Assembly: GCA_021307315.1 (NCBI GenBank)
Contig: JAJSPD010000034.1
Coordinates: forward strand, 248,001-312,000
DNA: 64,000 nt
Direction of reading: 5' to 3'
DNA from: Bisporella sp. PMI_857
Taxonomy: Eukaryota > Ascomycota > Leotiomycetes > Helotiales > Helotiaceae
The notes under the pieces were generated by a model. It made no database searches. It was given only the letters and a program-made list of their open reading frames with translations, and was not told where the DNA came from. Both the position numbers and the translations under genes were made by a program. Of the stretch, positions 10,471-21,238 are shown piece after piece; within the stretch, counting starts at the first letter, position 1, and every line of letters starts with the position of its first letter.

Positions 10471-11899
10471 ATGGATTCCGCTCTATCATTTACAGAGACG
10501 CTCAGTCTCCTGTCTCTCACTCTTGCATGCTTTGGCATAATCGCGAACACATTCAGCGGCGATGGTGAGCCCCTCATTGCGTCTCTCGCCTTCAGCGGCA
10601 TTGCGTTCTCCTCTAGCTATTCGATGATCCGCTGGTTGGGTCCTACATTCATGAAAGCAGGATTAAAGGGAAAGGACATGAGCAAGGTTCACAAGAAGGA
10701 GATCCCGGAAACCATGGGCGCGATATGTGCGGTCGTGTACCTGCTTATAATAATCGTGTTTGTGCCGTTCCCATTCTATAAAGACTTAGTTGTCGCAACT
10801 TCCGGAGGTGGAAACCGTGATGTGGTCTTCGAAGCTCAGACGGTAGAGACAGGAAGGCTGCTACACCGATTTCCGCATAGCAAGGTAATTCAATGTCTCA
10901 GTACGAATGGCACATCTGAACTAATAAATCGCAAAGCTAGCATCTTACCTTTCCGCGATTCTCTCTTTACAAAGTGCCTGCATATTAGGAATTGGGGATG
11001 ACCTCTTTGACATCCGATGGCGACACAAGTTCTTCATCCCAGGAGTAGCCAGCATCCCCATTCTAACGGTCTACTTCGTCGATTTTGGCGTCACCCAAAT
11101 CGTAATTCCGAAACCACTCCAACCTTACTTTGGCTCCCTCTTCGAGCTAGGATTCCTCTACTACGTTTACATGGCAGCCATTGCTATATTCTGCCCAAAC
11201 AGTATCAATATCCTCGCCGGCATAAACGGAATCGAAGTCTCCCAATCCCTCGTCATCGCCTTCCTCCTCGTCATAAACGACACCCTCTACCTGTCAACGC
11301 CGTATCTCCACCCAGCAACCGACTCGCATCTTTTCTCCCTCTACATGCTCCTCCCCTTTATCGGCGTCTCCCTCGCGTTATGGTGGCACAATTGGTACCC
11401 CGCGCGCGTCTTCGTCGGCGACACATACTGCTACTTTGCCGGCATGGTCTTCGCCGTCGTCGGTATCCTAGGCCACTTCTCCAAGACCCTCTTACTATTG
11501 CTCATCCCCCAAATCTTCAACTTCGTCTACTCCATGCCGCAGCTCTTCCGGCTGATTCCGTGCCCGCGACATCGCCTACCGCGCTTCAATGCGCGAACCG
11601 GGCTCCTAGAACCCTCTGTCACGCTGTGGCAGCAGCCCCCAAAACCCATCATAAGTCTCGCCCTCAAACTCCTGCACAAGCTGCGTCTCGTGAACGTGGT
11701 CACCAACCAGGAAGGGCAGATAATCGAGAGCTCCAACTTGACGCTGCTAAACCTATGGTTGGTGTGGTTTGGACCGAGACGAGAAGACAGGCTCGCGAAG
11801 GATATCCTGGGGCTGCAGGTTGTGTGCGGGTTGTTAGGGCTGTTCGTGAGGCATAGATTGGCGCTCTGGATATTCGACGCTGATAACCTGACGGTGTAA
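10471..11899 (+). CDS. ALG7: UDP-GlcNAc:dolichyl-phosphate GlcNAc-1-phosphotransferase (ALG7)
   Basis: Catalyses the first step of N-glycan precursor synthesis in the ER membrane, forming GlcNAc-PP-dolichol; target of tunicamycin. Exons 10471-10884 and 10937-11899 with a 52 bp intron; 458 residues, a usual length. About ten membrane segments. Family marks: KKEIPETMG after TM2, the catalytic Asp pair D159-D160 in GIGDDLFDIRWRHK, NILAGINGIE, and the cytosolic loop WYPARVFVGDTYCYFAGM followed by GHFSKTLLL and CPRHRLPRFN. All residues expected for activity are present. The gene is essential in yeast, consistent with an intact reading frame. Confidence 0.95.
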
Positions 11900-12487
11900 G
11901 TTATGGAGAAAGTGTATTATACCTTACTGTATATATTATGCTGTACAAAAATGGGAAACCCGATAGACTGTTTCGTGTAACCGCTGCTTTTATATGAAAC
12001 TTTGCGATGGGCTTTAGCTGACTTTTGCTCAATGTGGTCGACTATGTTGCACATTGTCACTTCCAATGTCTCATTATTTATCAGACATACATCTTATGGG
12101 GAAGAGACAGGACTCAAAACAATGGCATTCCCTCGAGGAACCAGATATGAACAAGTACGAACAAATCATGGTTCAAAGCACAAGGAACGTTTGAACCTTT
12201 TTGAGTGTTTCTTCATTTCAAGTGGCTTTTAACATGCTACTGGTACACAAATATCCTGCCATCATGCGACAAACTCTTGTTCCCAGCTCGATCTGATGAA
12301 GCAAAAAAGTAGCGTGATGACTCTCAAATCGTCTCTCTGCGCCGTGATATCCCGTGCCCATTTCCTTTTGATCCCATGGAAAACCCGTTAAGCCGCCCAA
12401 ACAACGCTCAATTCGGCAAGAAGAGAAAATAGACAGGCGCGGTCCAAAATAAAATAGTCGCGTAGAGCGAAGTCTAAATAATTATAG
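11900..12487. other. 3'-to-3' spacer, no gene seen
   Basis: 588 bp between the convergent ALG7 and SET3-like stop codons. Small ORFs of 60-76 codons on each strand show no protein-like composition. Presumed UTR and terminator sequence. Confidence 0.5.
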
Positions 12488-15454
12488 TTACAGGATGCCG
12501 TTCGGTTCTTCCGAAGGCCTTGGACTCTTCAACTCCGAAGACACGATCGCTATGTCAATAGGATCTAGCTTCTTCTCGGATATTACCCTGTCGAGTGGTA
12601 CATGTGCTTCTAAAACTCCAGGCGCCGACGCTTCATCGATTGTTGATAGGGGTTGCTTCAAAGTGGCAGATGCGACAGTCGGACTGCTCCCTGCAGAAGA
12701 CTTGTTTGGCCCTTCAGTCTTCCTAGCATTCTTCAGTTTATAATCACTAAAGCTCATTTTCTTTTTAGTCTTTACAGGACTCGCAATTTGACTTAAGCCA
12801 TTCACTACCGGACTTGAGAAGGTATTTGGAAAGGCTCCGGGGAAATGGTTCGTACCAAATGGAGACTGCAATACTGATCCAGTCGCGGATGAAGGAGTGG
12901 CCGAGCCTGGTGGCCCTCCGGACATATTCGGGATGGAAAATGAGGGTGTGGGGGGCATCTGAACCCGTAGCTCAGGAGATCGCTGAGGAGGGAACGTGTG
13001 TGGGCCTGACGTGCCTGACTGAGCTGGCCATGGAGGAGGTGGAGGTTTGATATTACTACCAATCATCGAATCTGTCATAGTCACATCTGCAGAAGCTGAT
13101 GTCTCTACTGAAGGAGTCGAAGATGCAATACTGCCACGGCGCCCACGTGAATCTGTCGGCGAGTCTGCAGGATAGCGATCTTCATGAGCTGGGCCATCGA
13201 GGTCCATTGGAACTGTTGGCGAGACAGCCAGTCTCAGCTCCGCTATTTGCTGTTGTGTTTGTCGTTCAAGTCTTATATTATGTCTGTTCCTAAGTAGCCG
13301 CTTTGACAAAGGTACAATGGCTCTTTTTGGAGTGGGCACTCGACTCAACGAGCTGTACCATACATTATCCTCATTCTCGGTCTGTGTGGAAGAATCGGTA
13401 TAGGAAGGCTTGAAATCGGTAGACGCCTGGGGTAATTTGTGGGATGTCACCCCTCCCCTAGACAGCTGGTGTATTGTTGGAGGAAACGGCGTGTTTGGTG
13501 TGACAGCGCTGTAAGGAGAGATGGATTGCCGCCTGGACGTGCTAGCATCGACATATTGTGGTTTGCGAGCACCGTTCGTGTTCGAGGATTGTGTGCTTGG
13601 GCGAGGAGCGACAGATTTCTGTCGTGGTTTGGAGGTGGCCGGACTTGTCGGCTGTACAGTGGCGCTGTCCGAAAGTCTCTTTTTCTTGCGCGGCGGCGCT
13701 GCCTGCTCCATCTTCGCGAACGTAGCTTCAGCTTGCAACACCTTCCTCTTCTCTCGTTCCGTAATGACCCCCATCCCATTTATCTCACCCACGCCATGGA
13801 TAGGAGTGAGGTCGCGACTATTTGGCTTGCTTCGTGAGGATCCTGATACTGAGCGGTGATCCTGGTCGTCATATTGGTCCTGTCGTCCTTCGCTTGCCGC
13901 TCGGCTGTTCGTTGCATGGCCTGTGCCGGTGGGTGAGACATGATTCTGTTTTGGTTTCCTGCCCTTTTTGGACTTCACACCATTGGATTGGGACTGTAAT
14001 CTACCGTGATAGCTCTGATGGAACCGAGCAAACGCACAGTTATTGCCAAGCCCACAAGCACAGCCCCCATAGTCAGAAAGAATCTGATGAATGGTACCGC
14101 TAAGGTTTTCAAACTCTTCATCAGAAAGAGGCGTCCTTTCGAATTGTTCCCGATCCACCTCTTCATCATGAAGGAGATTCATATGGTGCAAATATCGCCT
14201 TTGATTCTTTTTTGGAAATCTGAAGTCCCATGGAATGGTGATTTGTTCATTGGTAGCAATGGGTCGTTCACTGATGAGCCAAAAGTGATATTTCGGTGAA
14301 CCTTGTCCTCGTCCGATGGCTGTTCCGAGGTTGGTATTTGGACGACAACTCCGTCGCACATAGCGGCAAAGTGATCCTTCTCTCCTGGTGTCGATGAATA
14401 AGGGCCACGCAGGCACGTAAAATATGAAAGGCAGCGGATGGGGGTATCCAACAGGCTTATCAACATCATTCAAGTCTCGTTGAAAGCCGACCAGGCCACT
14501 GAGCTCTCCTACTATCGTCTCTTCCCTAAACTCCCGAGGAGCCACCAGATACTTACAACGAAAGTCTCTCTCGTTATCCGAGATCAAGGTTTCATTAACA
14601 AGTAATTGGTGCGGCTTGAAGTTACCCACATGACTCTTGATGTTTCCGACCGTGAGTTCGTTTATGTCCTCTTTACCGACATCACGGAGTAATTTCTGCG
14701 GATCGCTAAGCCATTCAGACAGAGTATTGCTTACATCTAGGCTGGCGAATTGGCTTGTTTCGGTTTCCTCAAAAGCTTCGTCATTATCGTAGAGCGCGGC
14801 GAAATGATCAGAGTAGCCATGAAGATCGATGTTTCGGGGTAGGTCGGGTGGAGTATGAGCCGGACTAGGAGGAAGGCCATGGGAGGTTTGGCGTGCGTTG
14901 TAGGAAGGACTGTGTTTCGTATGTGAATTAATTGATTGCGTGGATCGATGACCTTTTGATTTCTTGGTGTGTGGTTGTTGATCATGAGGACTGTGGCCGT
15001 CGCGACCATGATACCCATTTACTTGAAGGTCGGCCGGCTTCGACTTCTTTTTATGGTTCTTCGATGTGGGCCGCTTCCTTCTGTCGCCTGTATCATTGAA
15101 GGCTTTATGGTACCGCTTACGTCGTTGTCGCTCGGTCGCTTGATCCTTATCGAGATCGAGCTGTCGTGGGTTGCAGTCGATACAGAAGTGATCGAAATCT
15201 GCCTTCCGTGCGTCCTCGACACGGCCGGGATAGAAACAGTCAATATGCTGCCACGTTTCGCACTTTTCACAAAACACTGTTTCTCCGTCATCGTCGTCGT
15301 ACTCACAGATGCACTTGATTGTGTAATCCTCTTCATCGATGGACTGAGCAACCGCTTGCGCATCGTCATGAGCAGAGACCGACCCAGTGGAGTTGAGTGC
15401 CGTCTGAATCGGCGTCGCGACCTGCGTTGTAATTGATAGTGGCCTTTCTGTCAT
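12488..15454 (-). CDS. SET3-like PHD finger and SET domain protein
   Basis: Intronless, 988 residues. In yeast, Set3 is the scaffold of the Set3C histone deacetylase complex; its PHD finger binds H3K4me2/3. Here the PHD finger is at about 48-94 (CICEYDDDDGE, FCEKCETWQHIDC, FCIDC). A basic, His/Lys-rich linker follows, then a divergent SET domain at about 270-425 with SCRPNTNLG and ITIPWDF. The remaining half is long, Ser/Pro-rich and probably disordered. The SET core keeps the fold marks but lacks a clear catalytic NHSCxPN/Tyr arrangement (RRSCRPN and WDF instead), so it is likely a non-enzymatic reader, as known for Set3/UpSET/MLL5. The gene contains many long antisense ORFs, which are shadows. 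Confidence 0.88.
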   Translation of the reverse strand: MTERPLSITTQVATPIQTALNSTGSVSAHDDAQAVAQSIDEEDYTIKCICEYDDDDGETVFCEKCETWQHIDCFYPGRVEDARKADFDHFCIDCNPRQLDLDKDQATERQRRKRYHKAFNDTGDRRKRPTSKNHKKKSKPADLQVNGYHGRDGHSPHDQQPHTKKSKGHRSTQSINSHTKHSPSYNARQTSHGLPPSPAHTPPDLPRNIDLHGYSDHFAALYDNDEAFEETETSQFASLDVSNTLSEWLSDPQKLLRDVGKEDINELTVGNIKSHVGNFKPHQLLVNETLISDNERDFRCKYLVAPREFREETIVGELSGLVGFQRDLNDVDKPVGYPHPLPFIFYVPAWPLFIDTRREGSLCRYVRRSCRPNTNLGTAIGRGQGSPKYHFWLISERPIATNEQITIPWDFRFPKKNQRRYLHHMNLLHDEEVDREQFERTPLSDEEFENLSGTIHQILSDYGGCACGLGNNCAFARFHQSYHGRLQSQSNGVKSKKGRKPKQNHVSPTGTGHATNSRAASEGRQDQYDDQDHRSVSGSSRSKPNSRDLTPIHGVGEINGMGVITEREKRKVLQAEATFAKMEQAAPPRKKKRLSDSATVQPTSPATSKPRQKSVAPRPSTQSSNTNGARKPQYVDASTSRRQSISPYSAVTPNTPFPPTIHQLSRGGVTSHKLPQASTDFKPSYTDSSTQTENEDNVWYSSLSRVPTPKRAIVPLSKRLLRNRHNIRLERQTQQQIAELRLAVSPTVPMDLDGPAHEDRYPADSPTDSRGRRGSIASSTPSVETSASADVTMTDSMIGSNIKPPPPPWPAQSGTSGPHTFPPQRSPELRVQMPPTPSFSIPNMSGGPPGSATPSSATGSVLQSPFGTNHFPGAFPNTFSSPVVNGLSQIASPVKTKKKMSFSDYKLKNARKTEGPNKSSAGSSPTVASATLKQPLSTIDEASAPGVLEAHVPLDRVISEKKLDPIDIAIVSSELKSPRPSEEPNGIL

Positions 15455-16560
15455 AATCTAGCAGGAGCCTATGGATGGCTGCTGGAATGAAAGGGCAAAA
15501 GTAAGTTCACTGATTCCTAGGCCGGGATCGCATGACGAAGACGGCCACGAATCGTTTGCAAGAGCTGTCGCAGAGCGAGGAGAACAATCAAGGCCAGCTA
15601 CGGTTGTCATCAGTTGCCGTCAATTGTGATAAATCGCCTTGGTCCTCGACCGATCGTAGAAGGTGACTCGGCCAACAAAGAGGAGAGGGCCACACAGCGT
15701 CCGAAGTTGACGGTTTATCGGTCGCAGATGCTGATTATAGTCCACGGTAGTACGTGAAGTAGTTTGGAACAAAAGTGAACGTCGTAGACAGGGCTGCTTG
15801 TCGAAAGTGAGGGCTTTTCCAGAGGGTGGAGGCGAGGTAAGGCCGTCAAAGAAGAGGTGTTGATGGGACGAAAGCAGTCAACTAGGAACGTGATGAAGAG
15901 GTAACGCGTCGTGGATTGTGCGTGAACAGTATTAAAATGGTAAATTAACGTTGGACGGGACGTGGATGAGGGTTGAGGAGTGTCCTTTCTTTGGTGTTTG
16001 GAAGGAGAGTGCTGTAAGAATCAGTGGAGGAGAGATGCTTCAGAGGGGGCTTTCTGAATTGCACGCTTGTAAAAGTGGCCGCCGCCCTAAGGAGTGAAAT
16101 TGCGCTTACCGTTTCGAGAGGCAGGCTCCAAGCAGCTGCACCTGGAGGGTGAACATCCAACTCTCAGCATCTGAAATGAATGTGCCTACCTGATGCCAGA
16201 CCAACGGACAAATGCAGCTCAAATGATATAATACGATCATGAGCAGCCGAAGGAGATTTTGGCAAATTTGAGATCTTGAGGGTGGTGTTGGAGGAAGATG
16301 GTGAAGGGAAGTAAACACTGGTGAAAATGCTGAGATTAGGGAAACAAAGTGACGAAACCCAAAGTTTCCTAGGGCAAGCTGGCGAAAAGGCGGCCATCAA
16401 AACGGTTGGGCCAATGATAAGCAGCGGTTAGGGGTTGGTGGGCGGGTCCGACTTGAGGTTCGGCTCTGAGGATGGTAAGGTGGTAAGGTACAAGACAGTA
16501 TGGTACAGTATGAGTATGGTTAGCTTAATACTTAGTGAGAAAGTTGGGATAAGGGCCAGT

Positions 16561-16638
16561 GCAGGGCAGGGTAAAGGCAAGGCAGGGTAGGCAGTGCGCA
16601 GGGCAGGGCAGGGCAGGGTACAGTACAGTACAGTGCAG
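16561..16638. repeat. degenerate GGGCA / GTACA short tandem repeat
   Basis: About 80 bp made of repeated GGGCA units (gcagggcagg and variants) passing directly into three GTACA units (cagtacagta). A similar gtacagta motif occurs at 16501-16510 and at 1646-1657. Probably slippage-derived. Confidence 0.7.
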
Positions 16639-17063
16639 CAGGATAGGGCCCTTTAGCACCACCACCACCACTAACCACTGATGGGCATCGCGTGCGAATG
16701 TGCGAGGAGGGAAAAGGGAAAAAACAAGGGGAAATGATGCATCCAGAGCTGAGCATTTAGCGCATTTTTATTTTCTGCGCACCAGCAGCAAAACATGCTG
16801 GGCAATATCTTAGCTTTTTTTTTTTTTCATTACGGTACCTAGGCAGTTGACTGGACGAATCGGATTTGAGGGAGGGAATATGGTGAAGATTGGGGGGGAA
16901 GGGTGTGTTGAAAGAAGGGAAAGGCATGAGTGAGACCTAAGTTATAGTGACATCTGCGCTGTGAGTTAGCAACCTTAAATAATAGGTAGTTCTACTTCTC
17001 ATCCTCTTCAAAAGCGTTTCCTGTCCTGTCCGTCGCATTCCGAGTCGCGACCTGCAAAAGCCC

Positions 17064-17127
17064 ACCAACCAACCAACCAACCAACCGATGAATGATGATG
17101 ATGATGATGATGATATGATGATATGAT
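17064..17127. repeat. adjacent CCAA and GAT microsatellites
   Basis: A run of ccaa tetranucleotides (about 17064-17086) is followed directly by about ten gat trinucleotides, the last ones interrupted (tgatatgatg). It lies about 500 bp upstream of the sterol isomerase start. Confidence 0.85.
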
Positions 17128-17597
17128 GTGAAACGCCCGTGTAATCTGGCTTTTCCAGAATGCCCATGCTAAAAATACCCGTTTCACACGTGACCGACTA
17201 CCATTTCCTTGCATCTGCTGAGATCCCGATATCTTGGTACCTGTACTCTGTACTCAAACAGGATACGAGCGACCGCGCGGTGGGACTTCGCCATTGTGCC
17301 CTCGAAAGAAAAAATGTCCATGATCCTTAAGGATCGCATTGTCTTGTCAGATCTTTGTGTCACGTTGGCGCCGTACCGCTGCCTGGCCCGTTCTTTTGCG
17401 GTTAATTTCGCCCTCCAAACCAGCGGTCAATCTTCGAAAAGTAGCCACTCAGAACAGAAACGAGAGACACGGCTCCCTAGTCACCGGCTAGCCAAGCCGA
17501 CGCCTGTTCAGGGGTTCAAAGATGTACAATTCTCAGAGCCTCGCTATATTCTTACTGATTTCCCTTTCACTTAAAAGAAGCTGAGTGTCCTCTGGCA

Positions 17598-18877
17598 ATG
17601 GCCGCTGCTGAGATTTTGGGGACCGAACCCCTGCATCCTTTTTATCCTTTAGGACTCGTTCTCTCCGGAGGGGTTTATGTCGCCAATGACTGGGATCTGT
17701 TGACCCTCATACTCGTCTTCTTTTCAGGATGGGCTGCTATTTTGGCCGTGACATTGGCTCTTGTGAAGAAGATCAATCCCAGACTGAAGCGCTCTGACCA
17801 ATTGCTCGTCCTCTGGTTTATTTTGAGTAAGCTAATTGTTCATTTATCATCCCGGTTACGTTTTCGACGTCGATTTCGATCCGAAGTTCTGATATATTTG
17901 TCAACGGGAAAAACCCAATGTCTCGGAAAATGTTGAGACATTCAGGAACCATCTCTGAGTGGCGATGCCCAACTACCATAACCCGTGACCGTCAATTATC
18001 TTAGATCCGGTCCATCTAAAGATTGCCTACATATCAAGCATCTAGTCGGGTTGAATGCAAAGAGTTAAAACGCATCTACTATTTGACCAAGAAGAATTCA
18101 AAATGGTTGATACTCAAACTTCAAGTCATCCCAATACCTCTATCACAAGGAGATCTGAACAGGGTCTCTCAAATTCTATATTATCCCAAAGCGAATCTGC
18201 AGTCTAGAGTGGCCTTTCGCAGAAGTCGCTGGCTCCCTTTCAAGTCAATCCAATCCATTCTACACAATTCCACTACCCAACGAGATAATAAAAGAAAACC
18301 ACTTCCAAAGCTCAAACACTAACCCCCGCAGCCGGATCCATCCACCTCTTCTTCGAAGGCTACTTCGTGCTCAACCACGGCAGCATGGCCAGCAAGCAGG
18401 ACTTCTTTGGGCAGCTCTGGAAGGAATACTCGCTCTCGGACTCGCGCTACCAATTCAGCGACCCCTTCGTGCTCTGCATGGAGACCTGGACCGCCATAAC
18501 TTGGGGCCCGCTCTCCCTCCTCGCCGCCGTCCTCATCACCAAGGACTCCCCCTACCGCCATCCCATCCAAGCCCTCGTGTCGACCGGCCAGTTCTACGGC
18601 TGCGGCTTGTACTACGCCACGAGCCTGTTCGACGAGTTCTACGCGGGGAAGACGTATTATCGCCCGGGGTGGTATTACTTCTGGTTCTACTTCGTGTTCA
18701 TGAATTCCTTCTGGCTAATTGTGCCCGGGTGTAGGTTTCCATTCTCTCGTTATTGCGGCGGGTGGGACGCTGACGTCTTCGATAGATTGCTTACACAGCA
18801 GCATCAAGGAGACCGCGCGTGCCTTTAGGGCTGCGAAGAGCAAAAGTGTTAATGGAAGTGCGAAGAAGAGCCTGTAG
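17598..18877 (+). CDS. EBP-family 3-beta-hydroxysteroid delta8-delta7 isomerase
   Basis: Emopamil-binding-protein family: moves the sterol double bond from C8 to C7 in the ER membrane. Exons 17598-17826, 18332-18730 and 18786-18877; 239 residues, matching the 220-240 of the family. Four membrane segments. The residues known from human EBP are all present: H81 and E85 in HLFFEG, E127 and T130 in METWTAITWG, and N201 and W204 in MNSFW. The C-terminus ends in a basic, ER-like tail. Intron 1 is unusually long at 505 bp against about 50 bp elsewhere; its ends (GTAAGC, CTAAC...GCAG) and the join WFIL-TGSIHLFF are convincing. Filamentous fungi use an ERG2-type isomerase for ergosterol, so this EBP may be redundant or have another sterol substrate; that is inference. 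Confidence 0.92.
17827..18331 (+). other. 505 bp first intron of the EBP-type isomerase
   Basis: Starts gtaagc and ends ctaacccccgcag. It contains stops in all plus frames, and the only notable ORF (from 18023) is unlike coding sequence. No inverted repeat, snoRNA-like box or internal gene was recognised. Confidence 0.6.
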
Positions 18878-19412
18878 ACATTTCTGTACGCCGGGAACAC
18901 CGACGAAGACTATGGGTGGTTTGGAACTTAACATCGTAGCTGCATGCCGTTTCTTCACACTCCACGCTCCTGATAGAACGAAGTTACATCAGGTGGAAGA
19001 AGGATAGTCGTAGTGGTCGTAGCGGGCAGCAAAAACTACAAAGTAATGATAATAAGGCGCATATCTGTGCCCCTATGCTACAGATATAGCCCGGGGCGGT
19101 AGCAAAGTCCTAGTCTTGCTTAGAAAGAGATTCCGCTTTCGTTCACGCTTCTCGAATATGAGGTAATCACTCCATGTGAAATGCTAGATTCAATTATCGA
19201 ATACCGAATATGCCACCCCGGTTAGAAAATTTATCGGTATAGCTTTCGCCAACCATAGCTTTTGTATCGTTTTATGAATTCTGATTATGCGACAAAACTA
19301 GTCATATCTGCTAGATATATATGATTTTGGTCTCGGAACTCCAGAACTCCTCCTTGCAAGATGACAATTGTACACCGTCTCGACCCCATGCATTAGTTCG
19401 CAGTCTCCACAT
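18878..19412. other. 3'-to-3' spacer, no gene seen
   Basis: 535 bp between convergent sterol isomerase and SEC62 stop codons. AT-rich with no ORF of interest; presumed 3' UTRs. Confidence 0.5.
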
Positions 19413-20698
19413 CTAGTCTTCATCGAAAACTTCCTCCACCTGTGGTGCGGGGGCCCGTTTTTTGGGCTTCGAAACCGCAATCTCCGGAGCCGTTGTTGTC
19501 GTAGCTGACGCGGGAGCCGGTTGACCTGTCATTGCTGCGCCAACTAAGTAAATTGTTAGTCGTATCCAAGGTAGCATTGACTCCAATCCTAAATTTGTAA
19601 GCTACTTACTAGAGGCAGCATTGGCTGAACCGCCACTAGGCTTCGATTTCTTCTTTCCCTTCTTCTTCTCCTGTTTCACAAATTAGCATACTATTGCCAG
19701 TAGACCAGGCTTAGAATGGGCAATACCTCTTGCCAGCCCCAGACAGGCCTAAAAGAGTCAAAAAACCCAACATCCTCGAACAAATTAGGATATAGCCACA
19801 ATCCAGGAGGCACTGCAAACATTGTGACACAGAAGAGTATCAGTCTGAAAATAGCCATGACGAAGAATAGACCAATAAGCCCAAGCATTCCCATACTCAG
19901 GTACCACACACCCAAGCGCAATTTCATAGGCCACAGTGGGAACATGACAACAGCAAACACCAAAGCAAGGGCACCAACTGCATAAAGCTTCTGCTTGATC
20001 TGCGTTCCCTCGTACAGCCATACGAAATGAAGTTCTTCTTTGCACTCTTGCTGTTGTTCGATCTTGACGGTCCACAGACCTTTGACGCGCTTGGTCTTGT
20101 GTGCTCCTGGCGCATGGTTGTGGCCTTCATGGGGATCTGTCTTGGTAACGCGGAGAGCAAGGAGGGAGAGAGGCAGAAGTTTGAAAGTATTCTCAAGGGA
20201 TGCGCGATCCGTGATCTCAGGCAGAAGTGGGTTCTTCTTGCGAGCTTTCTCGTAGGCTGGGGATTGAAGGGCTCGTAGAGCTCGTTTCACTATTGCGGAA
20301 TCAGCAAGCAATGCTGTTAGTATATGGCAGACAAGCTTACCCTTAAACATATCCTTGCGCTGGCCTGACAAAATACAGGTCCTCATCTTCAAATCTTGAG
20401 ACCGTAAGAAATTTGCGACAGCAAGAGCTTCTGCTTTTGGAGGCCCTGGAGCGATGGGAGTTTGCTGCTCCTGTGCCTGCTGTTGTGCCTGTTGCTGTGC
20501 TTGCGCCTGAGCCATTTGCTGCTGTCTTAACTTCTCCAGGAACTGAGGGACAGTCAAGCCGTGCTTAGCAGCATCAGCAGCAATCTGTTTCCGCATCTGT
20601 TCTATTTGTTCGGGCGTTGGCTGCTGTCCATTTGGCAACTGCAGCTTAATTTGAGGGAACTGGTCCGTTGGTGAATCTGTTGGTGATTCTGCAGACAT
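19413..20698 (-). CDS. SEC62: translocation protein SEC62
   Basis: Subunit of the Sec62/63 translocon for post-translational import into the ER. Four exons, 20698-20341, 20289-19727, 19670-19610 and 19543-19413; 370 residues. A Gln/Ala-rich stretch (about 60-82) is followed by the conserved cytosolic domain (VANFLRSQ, RTCILSGQRKDMFK, KRALRALQSPAY). Two membrane helices follow (about LYAVGALALVFAVVMFPLW and LGLIGLFFVMAIFRLILFC), then the LWLYPNLFEDVGFFDSF motif. The Lys-rich tail KKGKKKSK and the acidic terminus are typical of fungal Sec62. Intron 1 (20340-20290) is 51 bp and in frame, so it could be mistaken for coding; removing it restores MFKVKRALRAL. Confidence 0.93.
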
Positions 20699-21238
20699 TT
20701 TGGCTAGTTGTCGGGTGGCGAAACCAAAAAAACAAAGTGAAAAGTGAAGTGATGTGAACTGGTGAGTGTATTGTGAGCGAGGCTGACTTTTAGTAGAAAT
20801 AATTCTGATTTATGAAGAGGTGTTCATTTCTTATTCACAACCCGCAGCAAGGATTAAAATAGAAGCCACAGCCGGCAGCAGGGATAACGAAGCGGAGCAA
20901 GCTAGTGCCTTGGCATCTTTGCCCATGCACTCACAACCACTTCCTTGCTGGGCCGCTTAGTAACATTCCCTTTGTTACTACTGAAAACATCAGCCTTTTA
21001 GTATAGTCAAATGGCCCCTTCCACCTTTCATATGCAGTTCGTTTTAAAGTTCCAATATGTTAACATTCGCAACATTGGATAAAATGGAGAGTCGGGTATT
21101 GGCGTTGCATCTCGATTCTTGATTGGGGATACATTAAGACAAAGCGTCTGGGCGATGCATTCCGATTGACCCGAAAGTGTAGTCAGTTCAGATGGTGCAT
21201 CCTTTTGGGGTCACATTTTGGATCCTTTGCAAACTAGG
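20699..21238. promoter_or_regulatory. divergent promoter region SEC62 / MTC6
   Basis: 540 bp between divergent start codons. No ORF of interest and no defined motif recognised. Confidence 0.35.

Larger units (their letters stand above)
15455..17597. other. long divergent intergenic region with low-complexity tracts
   Basis: 2.1 kb between the starts of the SET3-like gene (minus) and the sterol isomerase (plus). No convincing gene: ORFs of 60-120 codons are compositionally odd. It holds pyrimidine/purine-biased tracts, a GGGCA/GTACA repeat region (16561-16638), an 11-T run near 16816 and a CCAA/GAT microsatellite (17064-17127). Long 5' leaders with introns are common for fungal regulators, so the minus-strand half may include the SET3-like 5' UTR. 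Confidence 0.45.

Noticed and set aside
12814..15436. Numerous long plus-strand ORFs opposite the SET3-like gene
   Set aside because: They are shadows of a long, high-complexity intronless coding strand.
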